From an uncultured Clostridium sp. (lineage in GTDB: Bacteria; Bacillota; Clostridia; TANB77; CAG-508): DNA of 64,000 bases. Below the pieces are notes generated by a model. The model searched no databases and was not told the origin of the DNA. It worked only from the letters and a program-made list of their open reading frames with translations. The stretch covers positions 62,001-126,000 of the forward strand of contig URYN01000005.1 in NCBI GenBank assembly GCA_900552135.1. The letters run 5' to 3'. A program made the position numbers and the translations under genes. Shown in pieces: positions 18,257 to 27,428 of this stretch (position 1 is the first letter of the stretch; every line of letters starts with the position of its first letter).

Positions 18257-19123
18257 ATGGATGGAATTATTCTAGTAAATAAAGAAAAAGACTTCACATC
18301 ACACGATGTTGTAAGCATAGTAAAAAAAATAACAGAATCAAAGGTTGGACACACTGGTACATTAGACCCTAATGCTACCGGTGTTTTACCGCTGTTAATT
18401 GGAAATGCAACAAAAATTTCAAAATATCTAATTAACCATGACAAAGAATATGAAGCTGTAATTCAGTTGGGCAAAAAAACGACCACTGCAGATATTGAAG
18501 GGGAAGTAATAGAAGAAAAAGAAGTTCCAGAAAAAATATACATAGAATGTGAAAATATATTAAAAAGCTTCATTGGAAAACAAAAACAGACTCCACCAGC
18601 TTACTCTGCAATAAAAGTAAACGGAAAAAAATTATATAGCTATGCAAGGGAAGGCATAAAAATAGAAATTGAACCAAGAAACATAGAAATTTATAATATT
18701 GAATTAATGAATATAAATAAAGAAGAAAAACAAATAAGCTTTAGAGTGAGTTGCTCAAAAGGAACTTACATCAGAAGCTTATGCGAAGATATTGCAGATA
18801 AACTTGGAACAGTTGGATACATGAAAGACTTAAAAAGAACCAAAGTCGGAGATTTTGAAATAAAAGAAGCAATCACAATTGACGAGTTAAAAGAAAAATT
18901 TGAAAAAAACGATTTTTCAGATGTGATTACAATAGAAAATATATTCAAAGACATGCCAAAAATAGAGCTAAACGAAAACAATATAAAACAATATTTGAAT
19001 GGAGTTAAAATAACAGAAAAAAATCAAGACGGAATCTATAGAATTTTTTATAAAAACGAGTTCAATGGAATTGGAATAGTAAAGGATAACAAATTAAAGA
19101 GAGATTTAGTGATTGCGGAATAG
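18257..19123 (+). CDS. truB: tRNA pseudouridine(55) synthase TruB
   Basis: Converts U55 of the tRNA T-loop to pseudouridine. The catalytic motif GHTGTLDPNATGVLPL (about residues 35-50) contains the nucleophilic Asp. QTPPAYSAIKVNGKKLYSYAR and SCSKGTYIRSLCEDIADKLG are the further family blocks. The 288 residues include a C-terminal PUA-like part. It is the last gene of the operon; the usual ribF/rpsO genes do not follow, and a type III toxin-antitoxin locus begins right after it. Confidence 0.96.
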   Translation: MDGIILVNKEKDFTSHDVVSIVKKITESKVGHTGTLDPNATGVLPLLIGNATKISKYLINHDKEYEAVIQLGKKTTTADIEGEVIEEKEVPEKIYIECENILKSFIGKQKQTPPAYSAIKVNGKKLYSYAREGIKIEIEPRNIEIYNIELMNINKEEKQISFRVSCSKGTYIRSLCEDIADKLGTVGYMKDLKRTKVGDFEIKEAITIDELKEKFEKNDFSDVITIENIFKDMPKIELNENNIKQYLNGVKITEKNQDGIYRIFYKNEFNGIGIVKDNKLKRDLVIAE

Positions 19124-19155
19124 TAAAAAAATAAAACAAAAAGATTAAAATTTGA

Positions 19156-19184
19156 TTGACAGAAGGCATAAAAGATAGTATAAT
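19156..19184 (+). promoter_or_regulatory. Perfect consensus promoter of the ToxI-like antitoxin RNA
   Basis: TTGACA at 19156-19161, 17-base spacer, TATAAT at 19179-19184. Transcription would start about 25 bases ahead of the first repeat unit. Confidence 0.9.
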
Positions 19185-19215
19185 TAATATACTAATACGG
19201 AATAGCTATTTAGTA

Positions 19216-19336
19216 ATTCGAGTGTTTCGCAACTCAAAAAAATGGCGAGCAATATATTCGAGTGTTTCACGACTCAAAAGAAACGGTGAACGATATATTC
19301 GAGTAAACGCTTGCTCAAAGCAAAAAGCGTATTGTA
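19216..19336 (+). ncRNA. toxI: ToxI-like tandem-repeat RNA antitoxin (type III TA)
   Basis: Three direct repeats of 40-41 bases (19216-19255, 19256-19296, 19297-19336), each opening with ATTCGAGT. The first two share ATTCGAGTGTTTC, CTCAAAA and a G/A-rich end; the third is more diverged. In ToxIN systems such repeats are transcribed, cut by the toxin into single units that fold as pseudoknots, and bind the toxin to block it. Here the array has a consensus promoter, is followed by a hairpin terminator and lies directly before a ToxN/AbiQ-like gene, the exact ToxIN layout. The frame open through the repeats has no ribosome-binding site and is not coding. Confidence 0.85.
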
Positions 19337-19339
19337 ATT

Positions 19340-19376
19340 AAGGGGGTTAAAATCTAGGTTTTAACTCTCTTTTTAT
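19340..19376 (+). terminator. Attenuator between antitoxin RNA and toxin gene
   Basis: AAGGGGGTTAAAA pairs with TTTTAACTCTCTT (13 bp, two G-T pairs) across a TCTAGG loop, followed by a T-run. In ToxIN loci the hairpin in this place keeps toxin mRNA below antitoxin RNA. Confidence 0.88.
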
Positions 19377-19392
19377 GTAAGGAGATGTAAAG

Positions 19393-19890
19393 ATGAAATT
19401 AAAATTCTATGAAGTTGATAGTGAATATATAAAGTTTTTAAGAGAAAACGGAGACGAAAAAATTCCTAATATAGTTTATGAAAAACATAAAAAATTTTTT
19501 TGTGGGATAGTCCTTACAATCAATGGATTTAATTATTTTGCACCTGTATCTTCATACAACAAAAAAGCACATACAGTATTTTTAATAATGGATAGAGATA
19601 AGAGAACAAAAGAATTAACTCCTATTTCTTCGTTGAGATTTTCTTTTATGTTTCCCTGCCCGATAGAATATTTAAATCAAAAAGATTTTTCAAAAGAAGA
19701 AGAAAAATATCAAAATCTATTAAGAAAAGAACTACATTATTGCAATATAAACAGAGAAAGAATAAAGAAAACTGCAAAGGATGTATATAAATTAGGAATG
19801 AAAGAAGAAACAAGAAGAAAATTTAATATTTGTAATTTTAAAAAATTAGAAGAACAGTGTTTAAAGTATATGAATTTAAATAGTATGTAA
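19393..19890 (+). CDS. toxN: Type III toxin-antitoxin endoribonuclease, ToxN/AbiQ family
   Basis: Predicted endoribonuclease toxin that cuts host or phage RNA and processes its own repeat RNA. The 165-residue length, the N-terminal FYEVDSEYIKFLRENGDEKI, then GIVLTINGFNYFAPVSSYNK (about 38-57) and LTPISSLRFSFMFPCPIEYL near residues 75-95 follow the AbiQ/ToxN pattern: a nucleic-acid-binding beta fold with a Y...S-type active region. The C-terminal half is basic and helical. ATG 19393 follows AAGGAGATG. ToxN/AbiQ members often cause abortive phage infection. The three upstream repeats and the attenuator support the call. Activity is not shown by the sequence. Confidence 0.88.
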   Translation: MKLKFYEVDSEYIKFLRENGDEKIPNIVYEKHKKFFCGIVLTINGFNYFAPVSSYNKKAHTVFLIMDRDKRTKELTPISSLRFSFMFPCPIEYLNQKDFSKEEEKYQNLLRKELHYCNINRERIKKTAKDVYKLGMKEETRRKFNICNFKKLEEQCLKYMNLNSM

Positions 19891-20002
19891 TGTAAAATAA
19901 TAGAACAGAAACCTGAAGAATATATTATTGAAAAATTTAAAAAATCTATTGCATAAAAATATTTGTTATGATAATATAATTATAGCAAACAGAAATTAAA
20001 TA

Positions 20003-20197
20003 AATATTCCCTGCGTGGTACGTGTAGAACGGAATTTTAGAACCAACAAATCTTAAACGGGAGTCCGCCTTTGAATGTGGCGTGTAAGCTTAATCTAAAT
20101 CTTAAGAAACCCATGAGCATTCAACAAGACACCCACCTGTCTCGGCAGGTTTCTTAAAATTTCATTTAACTTACGGCTAAGGTGGGGGATATTTTTT
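20003..20197 (+). ncRNA. ssrS: 6S RNA
   Basis: About 195 bases with the 6S architecture: the 5' end AATATTCCCTGCG pairs with the 3' end GGTGGGGGATATT. The interior has an open central region and conserved-looking blocks (ACGGGAGTCCGCC, TTGAATGTGGCGTG, CCATGAGCATTCAAC) and a terminal hairpin, CACCTG...CGGCAGGT. A run of six T residues ends it. The RNA mimics an open promoter and holds sigma-70/A polymerase in stationary phase. The call rests on pattern recognition; a covariance search would settle it. Confidence 0.82.
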
Positions 20198-20366
20198 GAT
20201 TTGTAAATAAAAAAATATTATAAGGATAAAAATATAGTATCAGTACACTAAAAACGATAAAACGATAAAAATTAAAAAGTTAAGAAGTTATAAAGCTATA
20301 AAGTTATAAAGTAAAACATAGAAAAAAATTAAATCAGAATTTTACATGAAGTGAGACGAAGAGTAT

Positions 20367-21419
20367 ATGAGAATAATTGATGCATTAGATGATAAAATAA
20401 AACTTTTAAAACTAAATAAAATAGATGATAGTAGCATTATTGCAAGGGAGCTACTATGTTTTATTATGCATGTCGACAAAACACATCTTATTATTCATGA
20501 ATACGATGAAATCGAGAATAATATTTTTCAAGAGTTCTCTAAAGAAATAGAGAATATAATTAATGGAAAACCTATTCAATATATCACACATAGTCAAGAA
20601 TTTATGGGACTTGATTTTTATGTTGATGAGAATGTATTAATTCCTCAACCTGATACTGAAATATTGGTTGAAGAAGTATTAAAAATAGCGGATAATATTA
20701 AGAAATCAAATACTCATAATGCAACAATTAAATTTGCAAAAACAACAGAAAAAAGAAATGAATTAAGCGGCGAGACTGCTGATGAAAAGAATGCGAGTAA
20801 AATTAGAAAAAATAATGATGATGATAAAATTAAAATAATTGATTTGTGTACTGGTAGCGGTGCAATAGCCATTTCTCTGGATAAAATATTAAACAAAAAC
20901 AGTGAAAAAGACAATGCAGAAAAATTAAAAGAAGAATATTGTAATTGCAATAAAAAAGCAGTAAAGAATCAAAAATGTGGCAATGCAATAGTTTTTGCAA
21001 GCGATATTAGCTCAAATGCATTAGAAGTTGCTGAAAAAAATAATGAATCAAATGGAACAAATGTAAAATTTGTTTTATCAGATTTGTTTGAAAATATTGA
21101 AGAAAACAAGTTTAATATAATCGTATCAAATCCTCCATACATAAGAACTGATGTGATTAAAGAACTTTCAAGACAAGTAAAACATGAGCCTCAAATTGCT
21201 TTAGATGGAGGAGAAGACGGCTTAGACTTCTACAGAAATATTATAAATGAAGCACCAAAATATTTGAATATAAATGGATATTTATGCTTGGAAATTGGAT
21301 TTGATCAAAAAGAATCTGTTATAAATATATTGAAAAATACAGAGAAGTATTGTAATATAAAGGCTGTAAAGGATTTGTCTGGAAACGACAGATGTATAAT
21401 CGCACAAACGTTAAAATAG
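20367..21419 (+). CDS. prmC: Peptide chain release factor N5-glutamine methyltransferase PrmC (HemK)
   Basis: Methylates the GGQ glutamine of release factors RF1 and RF2 with S-adenosylmethionine. The N-terminal helical domain is followed by IQYITHSQEFMGLDFYVDEN, VLIPQPDTEILVEEV, the SAM motif DLCTGSGAIAISLDK (about 159-173) and the catalytic NPPY (about 255-258). At 350 residues it is about 60 longer than usual: two Lys/Asn-rich inserts (about 113-152 and 177-207) break the Rossmann domain without touching motifs. prfA is not beside it, but its substrate gene prfB lies in the window at 62.6 kb. Confidence 0.95.
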   Translation: MRIIDALDDKIKLLKLNKIDDSSIIARELLCFIMHVDKTHLIIHEYDEIENNIFQEFSKEIENIINGKPIQYITHSQEFMGLDFYVDENVLIPQPDTEILVEEVLKIADNIKKSNTHNATIKFAKTTEKRNELSGETADEKNASKIRKNNDDDKIKIIDLCTGSGAIAISLDKILNKNSEKDNAEKLKEEYCNCNKKAVKNQKCGNAIVFASDISSNALEVAEKNNESNGTNVKFVLSDLFENIEENKFNIIVSNPPYIRTDVIKELSRQVKHEPQIALDGGEDGLDFYRNIINEAPKYLNINGYLCLEIGFDQKESVINILKNTEKYCNIKAVKDLSGNDRCIIAQTLK

Positions 21420-21566
21420 CTAAAATATAATATAAATTGAAAGAAATTAAAAGAAATACTTTTGAAGTAAAATATAAAACAAAAAAAGATATGTCAAAAT
21501 GGACGAGAAAGCTGACTGAATTCTGAAAAGAAACTAGTTCTAGTGCATAGAAAGAGAGGTGTTAAG

Positions 21567-22427
21567 ATGTCTTTTTCATCGGATTTAAAAACTGAGCTTA
21601 GCAAAATAAATAATTTAAAAAATAAAGACGAAGTTTTTGCTGAGTTTTTAGGATATTTAGTAACTAACAATATTACTCAAAAAGGAAAACTACTTAAGTT
21701 TTCAACAGAGAATGAATACAACATTAATAGATTTGCAAAATTGTTATGGAATTTGCAAATTCAGGATTATAAGATTGAAATTGTAGGAAAAACTTACAAT
21801 ATTACTGTAAAGGAAAATGTTGAAAATATCGTTAGAGAAAAGCTTGAAGAATATGGAGCATGTAAGATTGGAAAATTTCTAAATACAGAAAATCTTAAGA
21901 AGGCTTTTGTAAGAGGAAATTTCTTAGGAGCTGGATCAATCAATAATCCGCAAAATAAGTATCATCTTGAAATAATTTTTAGCAAAGAAGAATTTGCGGT
22001 AACGACTCTTGAAATGCTAAAGGAGTTTGAAATCAACGCAAAACTTCTGAATTCAACTATTTATTTCAAGGACGGAGAAGAGATTTCAAACTTTTTAGCA
22101 TTAATTGGTGCAAATTCTGCAGTTCTTAAGTTTGAACAAATAAGAGTAATGCGTGAAATGAAAAACAATGTAAATAGACTGGTTAATTGTGAAACTGCTA
22201 ATTTGAATAAAACAATAAATGCATCCGTGAAACAAATAGAAACGATAAAAAAGCTTAAGAAGACTGGAAAATTTAATAATCTTCCAGAGGAACTTAAAGA
22301 GATTGCAAACTTGAGAGAACAGAATCCAAACACGACATCTGAAGAATTGGGAAATATGCTTCAAAAACCAATTAGCAAATCAAGTGTTAGTCATAGATTC
22401 AAAAAAATAGAAGAATACTTACAATAA
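21567..22427 (+). CDS. whiA: DNA-binding protein WhiA
   Basis: Sporulation/cell-division regulator made of a LAGLIDADG-like N-terminal domain and a C-terminal helix-turn-helix. The protein starts MSFSSDLKTELSKINNL. AFVRGNFLGAGSINNPQNKYHLEI (split here into AFVRGNFLGAGSINNP and NKYHLEI) is the homing-endonuclease-like core, and the tail LGNMLQKPISKSSVSHRFKK is the HTH. I chose ATG 21567 after GAGAGGTG; the frame opens 24 bases earlier. The usual neighbours rapZ and yvcK are absent. Confidence 0.95.
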   Translation: MSFSSDLKTELSKINNLKNKDEVFAEFLGYLVTNNITQKGKLLKFSTENEYNINRFAKLLWNLQIQDYKIEIVGKTYNITVKENVENIVREKLEEYGACKIGKFLNTENLKKAFVRGNFLGAGSINNPQNKYHLEIIFSKEEFAVTTLEMLKEFEINAKLLNSTIYFKDGEEISNFLALIGANSAVLKFEQIRVMREMKNNVNRLVNCETANLNKTINASVKQIETIKKLKKTGKFNNLPEELKEIANLREQNPNTTSEELGNMLQKPISKSSVSHRFKKIEEYLQ

Positions 22428-22562
22428 TATTGATGTTTCATTGTTTTGATTAAAAGATAATAAATGAAGTACGAAAATGTTACATTATTATAAACAAAAC
22501 AATAAAATGAAAAATATATTTTTATTAATAATATTAAATAATCTAAATATAAGGAAACAATA

Positions 22563-23867
22563 ATGGAAATAAAAGAAATAGGACTATATATACACATTCC
22601 ATTTTGTAAACATAAATGCTATTACTGTGATTTTGTTTCGTATGCAAATAAAAAGAAATTCTTTAAGAAATATGTTGAATGTGTAAAAAAAGAAATAGAA
22701 AAATATGCAAGAGAAAATAGGATAATGTCAGAACATGGACTGGAACCTAAGTATGTAATAAAAACAATATATATAGGAGGTGGAACACCTTCTTTAATTG
22801 ATGAAGAATATATTGAAGACATACTAAAATCGATTCGTGAAAATTTTGAAATAACTTCGAATTTAGAAGAAAACTACGAGGCTCAAGATGAAGAAATAAA
22901 AAATTGCAAAGAGAAAAAGAAAGAGATAGGCAAAGAAAAAAATAACCAGATCATTGAAAATGACTTTGAAAAACAGAAAAATTACAATTCACAAATAGAA
23001 ACAACGATAGAAGTTAATCCAGGAACCGTTACAAAAGAAAAGTTGCAGAAATATTTAGAATGTGGAATAAACAGACTTAGCATCGGATTGCAGGCTGTGC
23101 AGGATAATCTACTTAAAGAAATAGGAAGGATTCACACTTTCGAGGATTTTCAAAATGTATACAAGTGGGCAAGAGAAGTTGGATTTGAAAATATAAATGT
23201 AGATTTAATGATAGGACTTCCAAACCAGACTCTTGACGATGTAAAAGAAAGCACAAAAAAGGTAATGGCTTTAAAACCAGAACATATATCGGTATATTCG
23301 CTAATCCTAGAGGAAAATACTAAACTGGAAGATATGGTTATAAAGGGAAAGCTGGAACTTCCAGATGATGAAATAGAAAGAAAAATGTATTGGTATGTGA
23401 AAAAGGCATTGGAAAAGCACAAATACATACACTATGAAATATCAAATTTTGCAAGACCTGGATTTGAATCTAAGCATAATAGCGATTGCTGGAACCAAAA
23501 TGAATATATTGGAATCGGAGCAGCAGCAAGTTCTTTTATGAATAATGCAAGATATGAAAATACATCGGATTTAAAAGAGTACATTTCGAACATAGAAACT
23601 GACAAGCCAAGCAAAAATATTCAGCTACAAGAACTATTGGACGATGAAAGCAAGATAGATGAATACATGATGTTATCATTAAGAAAAATATCAGGTGTGA
23701 ATATCTCAGAATTTAAAAGAAAATTTAATCAAAATCCAATAATTAGATATAATAAAATACTAGAAAAATTGATTAAAGAAGAGCTCATAGAAATAGATGG
23801 AAATAATATAAGGCTCAGCTCAAAAGGAATAGATTTAGCCAATTTGGTTTGGGAAGAATTTATTTAA
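22563..23867 (+). CDS. hemW: Radical SAM heme chaperone HemW
   Basis: HemN-like radical SAM protein that binds and inserts heme. The start MEIKEIGLYIHIPFCKHKC holds the iron-sulfur motif CxxxCxxC at residues 15, 19 and 22. GGGTPS and the conserved IEVNPGTV, RLSIGLQAVQDNLLKEIGR and NVDLMIGLPNQTLDD follow. It lacks the extra catalytic residues expected of true coproporphyrinogen oxidase, as HemW does. A Lys/Glu/Asn-rich insert at about residues 100-140 makes it 434 residues long, against the usual 380 or so. Confidence 0.93.
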   Translation: MEIKEIGLYIHIPFCKHKCYYCDFVSYANKKKFFKKYVECVKKEIEKYARENRIMSEHGLEPKYVIKTIYIGGGTPSLIDEEYIEDILKSIRENFEITSNLEENYEAQDEEIKNCKEKKKEIGKEKNNQIIENDFEKQKNYNSQIETTIEVNPGTVTKEKLQKYLECGINRLSIGLQAVQDNLLKEIGRIHTFEDFQNVYKWAREVGFENINVDLMIGLPNQTLDDVKESTKKVMALKPEHISVYSLILEENTKLEDMVIKGKLELPDDEIERKMYWYVKKALEKHKYIHYEISNFARPGFESKHNSDCWNQNEYIGIGAAASSFMNNARYENTSDLKEYISNIETDKPSKNIQLQELLDDESKIDEYMMLSLRKISGVNISEFKRKFNQNPIIRYNKILEKLIKEELIEIDGNNIRLSSKGIDLANLVWEEFI

Positions 23868-23902
23868 AAATATAATAAAATTTAAACTGGAGGAATAAAA
23901 TA

Positions 23903-24451
23903 ATGAAAGAAGAATTTATCGAATTATTAAGATCAACAAAAAGAGAAGGAATAGAAAATCTATTAGCATTTTTAGAAAAATCAGATTTTTATACAGCACC
24001 AGCAAGCACAAGATTCCATGGTAATTATGAAGGTGGACTTCTAGAACACAGCATGAAAGTATATGAAATTTTCAATGAAAAAATTAAGAATAGTGGGTTA
24101 AACACTCCTGATGATACTGTAAAAATTGCTGCATTATTACATGATATATGTAAAACAAATTTCTACAAAACAGATTATAGAAATGCAAAAAACGCATTAG
24201 GAGAGTGGGAGAAAGTTCCATACTACACTGTGAATGATACAATTCCTTATGGACATGGAGAAAAATCTGTAATGATGCTTACAGAGTACATAAAATTAAC
24301 AAATGAGGAAAAATATGCGATTCGTTGGCATATGGGCTTTACAGAGCCTAAAGAACTATATGGAACTCTAGGCGAAGCTTACAAAAAATATCCTATAGCT
24401 CTGTTGTTAAATGAAGCAGACCTTGAAGCTACATATTTTTATAACATTTAA
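23903..24451 (+). CDS. HD-domain hydrolase
   Basis: A 182-residue phosphohydrolase of the HD superfamily. Metal-binding elements are HGNYEGGLLEHSMKVYEI (about 39-56), the HD pair in AALLHDICKTNFY (about 74-86), and the later histidines in PYGHGEKSVMML and IRWHMGFTE. The pattern resembles hydrolases related to YhaM-type nucleases and phage-borne HD proteins. The substrate is unknown. ATG 23903 follows GGAGGAATAAA. yyaC starts ten bases after its stop, suggesting cotranscription. Confidence 0.82.
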   Translation: MKEEFIELLRSTKREGIENLLAFLEKSDFYTAPASTRFHGNYEGGLLEHSMKVYEIFNEKIKNSGLNTPDDTVKIAALLHDICKTNFYKTDYRNAKNALGEWEKVPYYTVNDTIPYGHGEKSVMMLTEYIKLTNEEKYAIRWHMGFTEPKELYGTLGEAYKKYPIALLLNEADLEATYFYNI

Positions 24452-24460
24452 AGGAGTTAT

Positions 24461-24949
24461 GTGAGTTTGAAAAACATATTGTTTGTATGTATAGGAAATG
24501 GAAAAATAATTGGAGATAGTCTTGGACCTTTAATAGGAACGGTTCTTGAGAAGAATAAAAGACTGATTCAGAACAATGTAAAGATTGATGTTATTGGAAC
24601 ATTTGAAAATCCTATACTATATTACAATGTGGAAGAGTTTATAAAAAATATTGATAGTCAAGATTATTCTGAAATCGTGATTATAGATTCTGCACTTGGT
24701 AGCAAAGAGAACATTGGAAAAGTTATGATTACACCAGCAGAAATATTAATTGGAGTTGGAGTAAACAGAGGCAGAATGGTAAAAGGAGATATAATTTTAA
24801 AAGGTGTTGTCGGAATTAATTATAACAACATAAGTAGAAATTTAATAGAATTAGAAAGTGTAGAAGCAAAGCAAGTTGAAAAGATTGCAAGTAAAATGCT
24901 TGACATCATATATTCAATAATCTTTAGGAAAACAGAAAGAATTGTTTAG
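24461..24949 (+). CDS. yyaC: Sporulation protein YyaC (germination-protease-like)
   Basis: Member of the YyaC family, related in fold to the spore germination protease and hydrogenase maturation proteases. The N-terminal signature CIGNGKIIGDSLGPLIGTVL (about residues 11-30) matches the family's GDSLGPLVG core. IVIIDSALGSKENIGKVMI (about 70-88) and GVGVNRGRMVKGDI follow. Length 162. AAGGAG lies four bases before the GTG at 24461 and ten before the in-frame TTG at 24467; either could be the start. Its role in spores is poorly defined. Confidence 0.87.
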   Translation: MSLKNILFVCIGNGKIIGDSLGPLIGTVLEKNKRLIQNNVKIDVIGTFENPILYYNVEEFIKNIDSQDYSEIVIIDSALGSKENIGKVMITPAEILIGVGVNRGRMVKGDIILKGVVGINYNNISRNLIELESVEAKQVEKIASKMLDIIYSIIFRKTERIV

Positions 24950-25049
24950 TAAAAAAATAATTATTAAGAATGGAAGTATAAAAACAATAAAGATGGCAAT
25001 AATTCCTATATAAAAGTGAGAAATTCACAAAAATATAGGAGGTACATAT

Positions 25050-25439
25050 ATGAATCCTGAAAATATGAAGAACATTATAATTTTGAAAAACTTGCCTTCC
25101 AACCTGATTGATGAAGCCATTGTTGTTGTGAAAAATAAGAAAGAATCAAAAGACATAAATTATAAGACTCTTATGCAAGACGGCAAAAGCAGAGCAATCC
25201 AGGGCTACATGAAGGAAGAAGAACTAAAAAAGATTGAGAATATAAAAAAAGAGGAAAGAAATTATATAATAAAAGAAGCAGAAATGGTTGTAGCAAATTA
25301 TATTGCAAAAATAGAGAATCAAATTTTAGCTGAAAAGAAAGTGAAAAAAATAGAAAAGTTATATAAAAAAGTAAGAATTTTAAATGTAATGCTTGCTATT
25401 ATAAGCTTAATTTGTGTTGCAATACAAATAATTAAGTAG
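25050..25439 (+). CDS. Hypothetical tail-anchored protein
   Basis: A 129-residue protein that I do not recognise. The first 90 residues are charged and helix-rich (EEELKKIENIKKEERNYIIK). The last 20 or so form one hydrophobic segment (LNVMLAIISLICVAIQII), so it is probably anchored in the membrane by its C-terminus. AGGAGGTACATAT before the ATG is a strong ribosome-binding site. It stands between yyaC and the spoIVFA-like gene, so a sporulation role is conceivable but not shown. Confidence 0.65.
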   Translation: MNPENMKNIIILKNLPSNLIDEAIVVVKNKKESKDINYKTLMQDGKSRAIQGYMKEEELKKIENIKKEERNYIIKEAEMVVANYIAKIENQILAEKKVKKIEKLYKKVRILNVMLAIISLICVAIQIIK

Positions 25440-25632
25440 ATATAGAGTGTTACCTTGATTTGATTCGTAAACGTATTTAGCATACTTAAACGATGATAAA
25501 ATAATATAGAAGAATGAAAATAGATTAAAAAAATGCCAAAAAGCAAAAATAAAATGAAAACAAAATTAAAAAGTAATAATACCTTAACCTTTGGAATATA
25601 AATTTATAAAACAAAGGAAGAGGTGTTTTTTT

Positions 25633-26637
25633 ATGGAAAGAATACTAAGCCAAGAAGAAAGAATTAGAAGGGCAGAGGAAATTTACAATAGACGAAGATA
25701 TGAAAATAGATATAACGCAAATCAATATGCCTGTATAGAAAGAAGAAGAGATTCTGCCAAACCGAATTCAGTAAAAACTAAGAAAAAAATTGTTAAAAAG
25801 ATGATGCTACAGATAGTAATTTGCACAATTATTTACTTTGCATTTTATTTTATGAATAATTCAAAACTCATATTTTCGGAAGATGTAAACACGAAAACGA
25901 AAGAATTACTTTCTTATGATATAAGTCTGTCAAATATAGAAGAAAACCAGTATTTCAAGAATGTTAAGGAATATTTTAATGGATTAATTGGAAGGCTAAA
26001 AAATAATGGTGAAGAAAGCAGAAAACAGGAAACGGAAAATGTGACAAATGAAGAAAATACAAATAGCGGAAGTCTGGAAAATGAAAATAGTGAGAATGTA
26101 GAAAACCAAAATAATGAAAATACACAGACTCAAGATGCAAATGAAAGTACAGAGAAAAATCAAAATGTAGAACCAATCGGAGGGGCAGAAGAAATAGCTG
26201 TAGAAGAAACAAAAACTCAAGAAGAACAAGACATAGATTATGTAAAACAGAACATAAATATAATATGGCCATTAACAGGAGTAATCACTTCAAAATTTGG
26301 TTCAAGAACTGCAACCGAAATTGTTACAGCAAACCACTATGGAATCGATATTGCTGGAAATACGGGGACTTCAATTGTTTCAGCAATAGACGGAACAGTA
26401 ACTCAAAACTCGAGTGAAGGAGATTATGGAAAGCATTTGAGAATAGAAAATGGAGAGGTAATGACATTATATGCTCACTGTAGTAAATTGCTTGTAAACG
26501 AAGGAGATAGCGTAAAACAGGGACAAAAAATAGCAGAGGTTGGAAGTACTGGAAGAGCAACAGGTCCTCACTTACACTTTGAGATAAGAAGAGAAAATAG
26601 ATTCATTAATCCAGAAAGCATATTAGGAAGTATGTAA
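25633..26637 (+). CDS. spoIVFA: SpoIVFA-like M23 (LytM) peptidase-domain protein
   Basis: Membrane protein with a C-terminal LytM/M23 domain. The start ATG 25633 follows GGAAGAGGTG; the frame opens at 25591. A basic N-terminus (ERIRRAEEIYNRRRY) precedes one transmembrane segment (about residues 56-75). Then comes an Asn/Glu-rich linker, and the M23 domain with HYGIDIAGNTGT, YAHCSKLLVNEGDSVKQGQ and GPHLHFEIR. The zinc ligands (HxxxD and HxH) look intact. An M50 protease follows at once, as in the spoIVFA-spoIVFB operon, where this protein regulates processing of pro-sigma-K. SpoIIQ is the main alternative name. Confidence 0.82.
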   Translation: MERILSQEERIRRAEEIYNRRRYENRYNANQYACIERRRDSAKPNSVKTKKKIVKKMMLQIVICTIIYFAFYFMNNSKLIFSEDVNTKTKELLSYDISLSNIEENQYFKNVKEYFNGLIGRLKNNGEESRKQETENVTNEENTNSGSLENENSENVENQNNENTQTQDANESTEKNQNVEPIGGAEEIAVEETKTQEEQDIDYVKQNINIIWPLTGVITSKFGSRTATEIVTANHYGIDIAGNTGTSIVSAIDGTVTQNSSEGDYGKHLRIENGEVMTLYAHCSKLLVNEGDSVKQGQKIAEVGSTGRATGPHLHFEIRRENRFINPESILGSM

Positions 26638-26768
26638 GTTTTAATCATTGTAGTAAAGAAAAATTAAGAAAATGTTTCGGCAGAGTATTACCAATATAAT
26701 AGAATTTATGCTGTGAAAATTGATTAAAATATAATTTTAGGACTTTATAGTGAAGAAAGGAAAATTCG

Positions 26769-27428
26769 ATGCAAATAAAAATGAATTTAAAAGTGTTTTT
26801 GTTTCTAATTATTTTTATATTAACAAGACAGATAAAAATATATGCCTTATTAATGTTATTTGCATTAATACATGAACTAGGACATTTATTTGTTGGTTTA
26901 ATTTTAGGCTTTAAACCAGAAACAATATCAATGATACTAACAGGATTTACAATAAAATTCAAAACAAAGTGTGAAGACTACAATGTAAAAATTAGAAATG
27001 GAAATGTGTTAGCTGTTAAGAAGGCAATAATTGCTTTAGCAGGACCAATGGTAAATCTTATAATAATTTTAGCGTGTTTAATATTTTACAAAGAAACCCA
27101 AGAAACATATTTATTAGGACTACCATTAGAATTACTGATATATTCAAACATTCTAATATTTGCATTTAACATATTGCCGATATATCCGCTAGACGGAGGA
27201 AGAATTTTAAAGGAATTAGTACATATATTTGCTGGATTAAAAAATTCATATACAATAACAAATAAAGTATCAAATTGCACTGTAATAATATTAACAATAA
27301 TGGGAAGCATATTTGTATTAATTTATAGAAATATAGCAATAATAATTATACTAGTTTATTTGTGGTACATAACAATAAGAGAAAATAAGGCGTTTTCAAT
27401 GAAGATAAAAGCCTTTAATATAAAATAA
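26769..27428 (+). CDS. spoIVFB: Site-2 protease SpoIVFB (pro-sigma-K processing)
   Basis: Intramembrane zinc metalloprotease of family M50. The zinc site HELGH is at residues 35-39 and the third ligand lies in NILPIYPLDGGRIL (Asp near 142). Four to six hydrophobic segments span the protein. It is 219 residues long, shorter than the Bacillus protein because the C-terminal CBS domain is missing. It follows the M23 protein, which supports the spoIVFA-spoIVFB assignment and mother-cell cleavage of pro-sigma-K. The ATG follows AGAAAGGAAAA. The window's other M50 protease (rseP, 35.3 kb) has a different context. Confidence 0.88.
   Translation: MQIKMNLKVFLFLIIFILTRQIKIYALLMLFALIHELGHLFVGLILGFKPETISMILTGFTIKFKTKCEDYNVKIRNGNVLAVKKAIIALAGPMVNLIIILACLIFYKETQETYLLGLPLELLIYSNILIFAFNILPIYPLDGGRILKELVHIFAGLKNSYTITNKVSNCTVIILTIMGSIFVLIYRNIAIIIILVYLWYITIRENKAFSMKIKAFNIK

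Noticed and set aside
19216..19336. CRISPR array of three repeats
   Set aside because: Repeats are contiguous without spacers and no cas gene is near. The promoter, terminator and toxin gene indicate a type III antitoxin RNA.
19156..19341. 61-residue ORF running through the repeat array (MTEGIKDSI...)
   Set aside because: No ribosome-binding site and the open frame is a result of the repeats; the RNA is the product.
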